From positions 1 through 40,042 of the forward strand of contig JADIMK010000078.1 in the NCBI GenBank assembly GCA_017694785.1: a stretch of 40,042 bases of DNA, in the 5' to 3' direction. The notes below the pieces were generated by a model. The model was not told the origin of the DNA. It worked only from the letters and a program-made list of their open reading frames with translations, and did not search any database. The DNA is from Candidatus Cryptobacteroides intestinigallinarum. Lineage in GTDB: Bacteria > Bacteroidota > Bacteroidia > Bacteroidales > UBA932. Both the position numbers and the translations under genes were made by a program. This document shows positions 33,647 to 38,780 of this stretch, in pieces; within the stretch, counting starts at the first letter, position 1; each line of letters begins with the position of its first letter.

Positions 33647-34960
33647 ATGATGGACGGGAATGATTGGATGAAAGATCTCCGCAGCAAGGCGGAGCATTAC
33701 CAGGAACCTGAACCTGACGGACTCTGGCAGGATATACTTGCATCAGTCCGCCGCCGTCATTATGCCTTATGGCGTAGGTCTCTAGTGGCCGTGTCATCAT
33801 TGGCTGCAATGGCTGCAGCCGTATTGGCATTCCTCTATTTCCTGTCTCATACATATCCTTCTGCTCCAGATGCAGTATCTCCTTCTGATGGAATCCATAT
33901 CCTTGGGCAGGGCGGACGCTACTATGCTGATGTGACCGGACAGCCGGAAAAGACTCCGGATGCTGAAATTGAATCTTTTTCAGCAGATTATCCAGCAGAT
34001 TCTTCAACAGATCATTTGCTGTCAGGTCATGTTTGTGGACCAGTGTCAGATTCTCCATCTGACCCTTCTTCCGGTCCATCATCCGGTTCTCCGGCGGATC
34101 CATCATCCGGTTCTTCGACAGATTACTCGTCCTCAGAAGGACAGACATCACAACCTGATCCCCAGGTTCATGAAGGAAGCTCCACTTCCGGATGGCCGGG
34201 AAATGTCTGGGAAGATCCTGTGCGACAGTCCGGAAATGCCGGGCAATCTGTCCCTTCCGGTTCCCGTCGTGGAAACATTTCAGCAAAAGTCTACTATTCG
34301 AATCTTACTGGTTCTTCTTCGGGAGGTTCAGGCTTCGGCTCATTGATTTCACCGGCTGCTGCACTTGACATGGACCAGGCAATGAGTGTTGTCAATGCAG
34401 GGGATGTCAACGGTTCCGCCCTTATGGCTGTGGATGATCAGCTCAGTACTGAAGTCCGGCACCGTCAGCCTGTCAGGGCCGGTGTTTCTGTCCGTTTCGA
34501 CTTGCCTGGACGATGGGGCATAGAGACAGGACTGACATATTCCCTGCTGGAGTCCGAGTCCGATGCCGGGACAAGTTACAGATATTTCCATACGAGACGT
34601 CGGCTCCATTATCTCGGGATACCGGTCAAAGTGACCTTTGATGCGGTGAGAAAGAGACATTGGTCGCTGTATGTGTCAGCCGGAGGAATGCTTGAAAAAA
34701 ACATAGCAGGAGAAGCCGATATGGATTTAATTGTAGATGATGTCAGTGTCAGTACAAGAAAGGATGCTGTCCTGGTGAAACAGCTGCAGTGGTCTCTGAA
34801 TGCTGCAGCCGGAGTCGAATACCGGATCATCCCTGCAATCGGACTTTATGCCGAGCCTGGTGTGAGCTGGTTCATTGACAACGGCAGCCCGATAGAAACA
34901 GTGTATCAGTCCCGTCCTGTCAATTTCAATCTTGAAATGGGCCTTAGATTCCATTTCTGA
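33647..34960 (+). CDS. Membrane-anchored protein with C-terminal beta-barrel, probable sigma regulator
   Basis: A 437-residue protein in four parts. Residues 1-45 are a cytoplasmic amphipathic start (WMKDLRSKAEHYQEPEPDGLWQDI) ending in Arg-rich RRRHYALWRR. Residues 46-66 form one membrane helix (VAVSSLAAMAAAVLAFLYFL). About 70-210 is a Ser/Pro/Asp/Gly-rich periplasmic spacer with 24-bp DNA repeats. About 275-437 is a run of amphipathic strands ending in NFNLEMGLRFHF with a terminal Phe, as in OmpA-like outer-membrane barrels. Its ATG directly follows the ECF sigma stop, so the cytoplasmic start may hold the sigma factor. Read literally, one chain is fixed in both membranes. Alternatives are a periplasmic beta domain or a chain that is cut. 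I know similar architectures in this phylum only as hypothetical proteins. Confidence 0.8.
   Translation: MMDGNDWMKDLRSKAEHYQEPEPDGLWQDILASVRRRHYALWRRSLVAVSSLAAMAAAVLAFLYFLSHTYPSAPDAVSPSDGIHILGQGGRYYADVTGQPEKTPDAEIESFSADYPADSSTDHLLSGHVCGPVSDSPSDPSSGPSSGSPADPSSGSSTDYSSSEGQTSQPDPQVHEGSSTSGWPGNVWEDPVRQSGNAGQSVPSGSRRGNISAKVYYSNLTGSSSGGSGFGSLISPAAALDMDQAMSVVNAGDVNGSALMAVDDQLSTEVRHRQPVRAGVSVRFDLPGRWGIETGLTYSLLESESDAGTSYRYFHTRRRLHYLGIPVKVTFDAVRKRHWSLYVSAGGMLEKNIAGEADMDLIVDDVSVSTRKDAVLVKQLQWSLNAAAGVEYRIIPAIGLYAEPGVSWFIDNGSPIETVYQSRPVNFNLEMGLRFHF
34075..34114 (+). repeat. 24-bp in-frame repeat in the spacer
   Basis: TCCATCATCCGGTTCT occurs at 34075-34090 and 34099-34114, a period of 24 bp, that is eight codons. 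It encodes Pro-Ser-Ser-Gly-Ser repeats in the periplasmic spacer of the barrel protein. Related degenerate copies flank it. Confidence 0.75.
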
Positions 34961-35049
34961 AGCTATTGGCGTTTCCTTTGCGATTGGAATCCGTCAGTTG
35001 CGGCTTTGCGGACACAAGCTGCAGCAACATAAGCTCCGTATGATGCCTG

Positions 35050-35748
35050 TCATCCCGTGCTTATGCCTTCATCGGCAAAGCTGTAGTATCTGTCGTCGCA
35101 TACGACGATATGGTCGACAAGCGAAATGTCAAAGAAGTCCAGGGCCTTCTTGAGTTTCTGTGTGATATTGATGTCTGCATTCCCTGGCATAGGGTTCCCG
35201 GACGGGTGGTTATGCAGTAGAATTGCGCCGCTGGCCATCTTCTCAAGGGCTCTCCTGGCAATCATCTTCACATCTACGGTAGTGGAGTCGAGGCCTCCGG
35301 AGCTGACCTTCTCCATGCCGATCACATAATTGGCTCTGTTGAGGAAGAGGACCCAGCATTCTTCATGATGAAGACCCTTCATCTGCGGCAGCATTCTTCT
35401 GTAGGCTATCTCCGGACTTGTGACGGAGATCCTGTCCGTGCAGCATCCCTCTTCTCCGGACCTCCTGCCCAGCTCCAGAGCAGCGGCAACAGAGACTGCT
35501 TTGCTCCTGCCTATGCCTTTTACGGTACAGATCCTGTCTATCGACATAGAACATAGGTTCCTGAGCTTTCCTTCAGCCATATTGAGGAGTATCCTGGCTG
35601 TCTCCACAGCATTGTTCTTCCCTGTCCCTGTCCGGAGAAGGATGGCAATGAGCTCAGCATTGCTGAGAGATGCTGCCCCGTTCCTGACCATCTTTTCCCT
35701 CGGCCTGTCATCCAGGCACATATCCTTCATCTTCATATCTCCCTCCAT
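35050..35748 (-). CDS. radC: RadC-family JAB-domain protein
   Basis: A 232-residue RadC protein. An N-terminal helix-hairpin-helix-like region (about 20-95, LSNAELIAILLRTGTGKNN ... GIGRSKAVSVAAALELGRR) precedes a JAB/MPN metalloprotease-fold domain. The JAMM metal motif is complete: H179-N-H181-P-S-G followed by D192, with E129/E130 as candidate acid. Despite the name, a role in DNA repair is doubtful and the biochemical function is not settled. ATG 35748 lies only 16 bp from the predicted -7 box; 35736 or 35730 would leave a more normal leader. Confidence 0.9.
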   Translation of the reverse strand: MEGDMKMKDMCLDDRPREKMVRNGAASLSNAELIAILLRTGTGKNNAVETARILLNMAEGKLRNLCSMSIDRICTVKGIGRSKAVSVAAALELGRRSGEEGCCTDRISVTSPEIAYRRMLPQMKGLHHEECWVLFLNRANYVIGMEKVSSGGLDSTTVDVKMIARRALEKMASGAILLHNHPSGNPMPGNADINITQKLKKALDFFDISLVDHIVVCDDRYYSFADEGISTG

Positions 35749-35763
35749 CTCTCACAGATAGTG

Positions 35764-35771
35764 CAAATATA
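35764..35771 (-). promoter_or_regulatory. Predicted radC -7 box
   Basis: Minus-strand TATATTTG matches TAnnTTTG exactly. No TTTG-like -33 is found 19-21 bp upstream. Transcription would start about 8 nt before ATG 35748. Confidence 0.5.
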
Positions 35772-35975
35772 GTCGTGGCGGTGTATAATATGAGGCCATC
35801 CTTTCTGCTTTTTCTGTTTTTTTGCGGAGATTTTTCTCTTTTTAAATCGAATTTCTCTTTTTGTGCTTTCCTGTGGCCGGTCATGCCTTTTCGGATCCGT
35901 TGCAGCCTTTTTACCGACCATCGTTTCGCAGATGACAGGATTTATATTCCACGATGTTGACTACGGTATTTATAT

Positions 35976-36016
35976 AAAAAAGAGTGACCCTGGAGTCAAT
36001 GACTTTGGGGCCACTC
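35976..36016 (-). terminator. Rho-independent terminator of the carboxyltransferase gene
   Basis: A 17-bp stem with one mismatch and three G-T pairs spans 35982-36016 (outer arms GAGTG/CACTC, inner AGTCA/TGACT). On the minus strand it is followed by six U residues (plus 35976-35981). It begins 51 bp after the stop codon. It is the most canonical terminator in the window together with the one after tRNA-His. Confidence 0.85.
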
Positions 36017-36066
36017 AATACATATCATATCTGTCTCCGAAATAGTTCCGGCGGCATCGGCATCAA

Positions 36067-37848
36067 TTATTCCACGAAAGCAAGTATTTCACCTTTTGCT
36101 ACCATGTCACCCTGCTTTGAGCAGATGGCAACAATCCGTCCGCTTACAGCTGGTACGACTTCTTCCATTCCGTAATATGTCTGGATGTAGCTCATGGCTT
36201 CCCCGGCCTTGACCTCTGTGCCTACTGCAGGAGCAGTCGATGCATCATCAACATCTACCTGCCAGAGCAGCTGACCTTTTACAGGAGCCTGGACAGGAGT
36301 AGCTGAAGGATACTTCTCTGCAATCTTCTCCACATCATATTTCGGCATCTCTACTACAGGACGTGTGATGACGATAGGAGCACCGGCCTTTTCTTTGGCG
36401 GCTTCAAGGTCTTTTCTGAACCTTTCCTTTGCCACACCGCTCTTGTAGTCGCGGTACTGTCTCTCGTGCATTGCGAATTCGAAGAGCTCTTCGTCGTCTT
36501 CGCCGAAGTCCCAGCCTTCTTCCTTCATCATCTGGCGGTATTTGTCCAGCTCGTTCGGGAATGCATCCTGAGGGTTGCCGGTGTAGAATTCAAGACCTTT
36601 CTTCTTGGCCAGGTCTACTATTTCAGGCGCAAGTTCTCCAGGGAGTTTTCCCATCTTGCCGAGAATCATGTTCCATGTGTCCTTGTCGATGGTAGTCCAT
36701 CTCGGCTGTCCTTTGAGGATGTTCATGAGGTTCATGAGGGCGGTATTCTTGACATACTGGCTGAACGGAGTGACAAGAGGCGGATAACCGAGACGAGGCC
36801 ATACGTACTCGACTTCCTTGAAGAGCATGACCATCAGGTTGTCGAGTGTGAGCTCCTGCTTGCCCTGGGCTCTGAGTGATGCATTTATTGCTCCGTGGAA
36901 GCCCTTGAGGTCGGCCATCATCGATCCCATCATTCCGCCAGGAAGTCCGCATCCTACAAGGAGGGAACTCATGTGCGAGTTGTTCGGGTCAATCCAGTAG
37001 CCTAGGAACTCATCAATGAATTTCTGGGTCAGGCGTCTTACCTCCATATATGCGTCCATGTTGAGGTCCTTTACAAGGAAGCCGTCGGCTTTCATCATCT
37101 CACGGATGGTGATCACGTCGGGATGTACCTTTCCCCATGAAAGAGGTTCAACAGCTACATCCAGATAGTCCGCCCCGGCTCTTGCAACTTCCAGCATAGA
37201 TGCCGGAGAGAATCCGGGGCCACAATGGCCGTGGTATTGTATCTTGATGTGCGGGTATTTCTTCTTTATGGACATTGTGAGCTCGCCGAGCATTGTAGGA
37301 CGGCCTATGCCGGCCATATCCTTGAGGCAGATCTCATCGCATCCGTATTCTACTACTTTGTCAACTACTCCCATGTAGTACTCGACGGTATGTATAGGTG
37401 AATTTGTGATGGATAAGGCTACCTGGGAAATCATTCCCCCTTTCTTGGCATATTCTACTGACAGACGGAGGTTCCTGTGGTCATTCAGTCCACAGAATGA
37501 TCGTGAGATATTTGTACCCTGTTTACATTTCACTTTATACATAAGCTCTCTGACATCGGCAGGGACCGGGTTCATTCTGAGGGCGTTGAGTCCTCTTTCA
37601 AGCATGTGTGTCTGTATGCCGGCCTTATTGAAAGGTGCTGTCCATTCGCGTACGGCTCTGTTCGGATTCTCTCCGAATAGAAGATTGACCTGTTCGAATG
37701 CACCGCCATTGGTCTCGACTCTGTCGAAGCATCCCATGTCTATGATGGCAGGAGCTACTTCCTTTAGCTGGCTGACAGTCGGGACATATTTGCCCGAAGA
37801 CTGCCACATGTCTCTGTATACGAGAGAAAATTTTATTTCACGCGCCAT
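36067..37848 (-). CDS. Carboxyltransferase / biotinyl-type domain protein (OadA/PycB-like)
   Basis: A 593-residue protein resembling oxaloacetate decarboxylase alpha or pyruvate carboxylase subunit B. The N-terminal half is a TIM-barrel carboxyltransferase: KFSLVYRDMWQ with the metal-binding Asp, CLKDMAGIGRP with the catalytic Lys, and QYHGHCGPGFS with the metal-binding His pair. VWPRLGYPPLVTPFSQYVKNTA is in the middle. The last 75 residues look like a biotinyl domain, but the Lys of AMKM is replaced: the segment reads YIQTYYGMEE, with Tyr559 at the Lys position. The longer frame starts with TTG 37881, which lies inside the promoter, so ATG 37848 (MAREIKF) is used. No biotin carboxylase and no membrane beta or gamma subunit is nearby. 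Confidence 0.85.
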   Translation of the reverse strand: MAREIKFSLVYRDMWQSSGKYVPTVSQLKEVAPAIIDMGCFDRVETNGGAFEQVNLLFGENPNRAVREWTAPFNKAGIQTHMLERGLNALRMNPVPADVRELMYKVKCKQGTNISRSFCGLNDHRNLRLSVEYAKKGGMISQVALSITNSPIHTVEYYMGVVDKVVEYGCDEICLKDMAGIGRPTMLGELTMSIKKKYPHIKIQYHGHCGPGFSPASMLEVARAGADYLDVAVEPLSWGKVHPDVITIREMMKADGFLVKDLNMDAYMEVRRLTQKFIDEFLGYWIDPNNSHMSSLLVGCGLPGGMMGSMMADLKGFHGAINASLRAQGKQELTLDNLMVMLFKEVEYVWPRLGYPPLVTPFSQYVKNTALMNLMNILKGQPRWTTIDKDTWNMILGKMGKLPGELAPEIVDLAKKKGLEFYTGNPQDAFPNELDKYRQMMKEEGWDFGEDDEELFEFAMHERQYRDYKSGVAKERFRKDLEAAKEKAGAPIVITRPVVEMPKYDVEKIAEKYPSATPVQAPVKGQLLWQVDVDDASTAPAVGTEVKAGEAMSYIQTYYGMEEVVPAVSGRIVAICSKQGDMVAKGEILAFVE

Positions 37849-37878
37849 AGTCGTTGGTTTTAATTTCTGTTCAGCCTG

Positions 37879-37886
37879 CAAATATA
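37879..37886 (-). promoter_or_regulatory. Predicted -7 box of the carboxyltransferase gene
   Basis: Minus-strand TATATTTG matches TAnnTTTG exactly, 30 bp upstream of ATG 37848. The -33 position reads GCAA. It forms one half of the palindrome TGCAAATATA-N14-TATCTTTGCA with the divergent bcp box. Confidence 0.6.
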
Positions 37887-37900
37887 TGAAAAATCCTCAA

Positions 37901-37908
37901 TATCTTTG
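37901..37908 (+). promoter_or_regulatory. Predicted -7 box of bcp
   Basis: TATCTTTG matches TAnnTTTG exactly, about 67 bp upstream of the bcp ATG. Its -33 position (37878-37881) reads GCAA and lies within the -7 box of the divergent gene, so the two promoters overlap. Confidence 0.6.
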
Positions 37909-37914
37909 CACCCG

Positions 37915-37970
37915 TATAAAGAAACCAATCTCGCATTATAAAGAAACCGATTCAATATCATAAAGGAGCC
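37915..37970 (+). repeat. Three 22-bp-spaced repeats in the bcp leader
   Basis: TATAAAGAAACC occurs at 37915-37926 and 37937-37948, and a degenerate CATAAAGGAGCC at 37959-37970. The period is exactly 22 bp, about two helical turns. The third copy contains the AAAGGAG ribosome-binding site of bcp. Confidence 0.7.
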
Positions 37971-37975
37971 AAGTC

Positions 37976-38422
37976 ATGCTGCAGCCAGGAGACAGAATGC
38001 CGGATTTCGAGGTCGTGGACCAGGACGGCAACACGGTCAGGTCGTCGGACCTGCTCGGGAAAAAGACCATAATATATTTCTACCCGAAGGACAATACCCC
38101 GGGGTGTACCGCCGAGGCGTGCAGCCTCAGGGACAATTATTCCGCCCTGACTGAGGCCGGGTACAATGTCGTGGGAGTGAGCAAGGACAGCGCGGCTTCC
38201 CACAGGAGGTTCCGCGACAAATACAGTCTCCCTTTCGTCCTGCTCTCTGATACGTCCGTACAGATGCTTCAGGCGTTCGGCGCATGGGGCGAAAAGAAAA
38301 TGTACGGGAAGACGACTTCCGGCACATTGCGCAGGACATTCATCTTTGACGAGAACGGCAGGCTTGAGCGCGTGATAGAAAAGGTCGACACGAAGAATCA
38401 CGCCCGGCAGATCCTCGGATAA
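37976..38422 (+). CDS. bcp: Thiol peroxidase, BCP/PrxQ type
   Basis: A 148-residue peroxiredoxin that reduces hydrogen peroxide and organic peroxides using thioredoxin. The active site TPGCTAEACSLRD has peroxidatic C44 and resolving C49, five residues apart as in the 2-Cys atypical PrxQ type. PGDRMPDFEVVDQDGN opens the thioredoxin fold and VVGVSKDSAASHRRFRDKYSLPFVLLSD is the conserved middle. An AAAGGAG ribosome-binding site lies before ATG 37976. The third codon positions look more GC-rich than in the neighbouring genes, which may reflect high expression or a different history. Confidence 0.95.
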   Translation: MLQPGDRMPDFEVVDQDGNTVRSSDLLGKKTIIYFYPKDNTPGCTAEACSLRDNYSALTEAGYNVVGVSKDSAASHRRFRDKYSLPFVLLSDTSVQMLQAFGAWGEKKMYGKTTSGTLRRTFIFDENGRLERVIEKVDTKNHARQILG

Positions 38423-38477
38423 TCATTTCCCGGACGGGTGTCGGCATTAAAAATTGCACGGAAACACCAAAATAATT

Positions 38478-38508
38478 TTTGCAAAAAAGAAAATCTTTTC
38501 TATATTTG
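38478..38508 (+). promoter_or_regulatory. Predicted tRNA-His promoter
   Basis: TTTG (38478-38481), 19 bp, TATATTTG (38501-38508): perfect -33/-7 pair. The mature tRNA begins 18 bp after the -7 box, so the 5' leader is about 10 nt. Confidence 0.82.
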
Positions 38509-38525
38509 CAATCCTCAAAGAATAT

Positions 38526-38600
38526 GGTGCCAATAGTTCAGTTGGTTAGAATGTCGGATTGTGGTTCCGAAGGTCGTGGGTTCGAGCCCCACCTGGCACC
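38526..38600 (+). tRNA. tRNA-His (anticodon GTG)
   Basis: A 75-nt cloverleaf including the G at -1. The anticodon arm TCGGA-TTGTGGT-TCCGA gives anticodon GTG. The T arm is GTGGG-TTCGAGC-CCCAC. The extra 5' G (38526) faces C73 (38600), the hallmark of tRNA-His. The last acceptor pair (A533/C593 in window hundreds, position 7-66) is a mismatch. The 3' CCA is not encoded. The gene stands alone and is followed by a terminator. Confidence 0.95.
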
Positions 38601-38616
38601 CTGAGATTCAAGCACT

Positions 38617-38646
38617 AAGACCTGCCTATTATGACAGGTCTTTTTT
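38617..38646 (+). terminator. Terminator after tRNA-His
   Basis: Perfect 8-bp stem AAGACCTG (38617-38624) / CAGGTCTT (38635-38642) with a 10-nt loop, running straight into a T tract (38641-38646). Canonical rho-independent form, 16 bp after the tRNA. Confidence 0.9.
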
Positions 38647-38702
38647 ATGCTCCGGCTATTGCAGATTTATGCTGCAGGCTATTGCGAATTACACATCCGA
38701 TG

Positions 38703-38710
38703 TATATTTT
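38703..38710 (+). promoter_or_regulatory. Possible -7 box of the right-edge lipoprotein
   Basis: TATATTTT is one mismatch from TAnnTTTG, with ATTG 18 bp upstream (38681-38684). It would give a leader of about 65 nt. GGCTATTGC occurs twice just upstream (38654 and 38678), 24 bp apart. Confidence 0.35.
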
Positions 38711-38780
38711 TACAGAAAAATTGACTATATAGCGGAAACCCGTGACGGTCATCCATAGTTTATGTTTAATTAGTTTGTCT

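Larger units (their letters stand above)
35749..36066. other. 318-bp intergenic region radC / carboxyltransferase
   Basis: This stretch holds the radC -7 box (35764-35771), a T-rich tract on the plus strand (about 35800-35860), and the terminator of the upstream minus-strand gene (35976-36016). Short frames on both strands (a 61-codon plus frame from 35775 and a Lys-rich 62-codon minus frame from 35921) have no supporting signals. I see no convincing gene. Confidence 0.6.

Noticed and set aside
33597..34286. Minus-strand frame of 229 codons opposite the sigma regulator
   Set aside because: His/Gln-rich shadow of the Ser/Pro spacer codons; no start signals.
35733..35921. Lys-rich minus-strand frame with a CxxC pair upstream of radC
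   Set aside because: The Lys runs simply translate a purine tract, the frame crosses the radC promoter, and no ribosome-binding site is present.
35775..35960. Hydrophobic 61-codon plus-strand frame
   Set aside because: Phe/Leu content follows from the T-rich tract; no promoter, ribosome-binding site or conserved motif.
37849..37881. TTG start extending the carboxyltransferase by 11 residues
   Set aside because: The TTG lies within the predicted -7 box and the extra residues are outside the family start MAREIKF.
38561..38758. Plus-strand frame starting inside tRNA-His
   Set aside because: It overlaps the tRNA and its terminator, so it cannot be a gene.
38500..38780. tRNA-His as an integration site with an att repeat
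   Set aside because: No second copy of the tRNA 3' end and no integrase is visible in the 1.4 kb remaining to the edge; cannot be tested further here.
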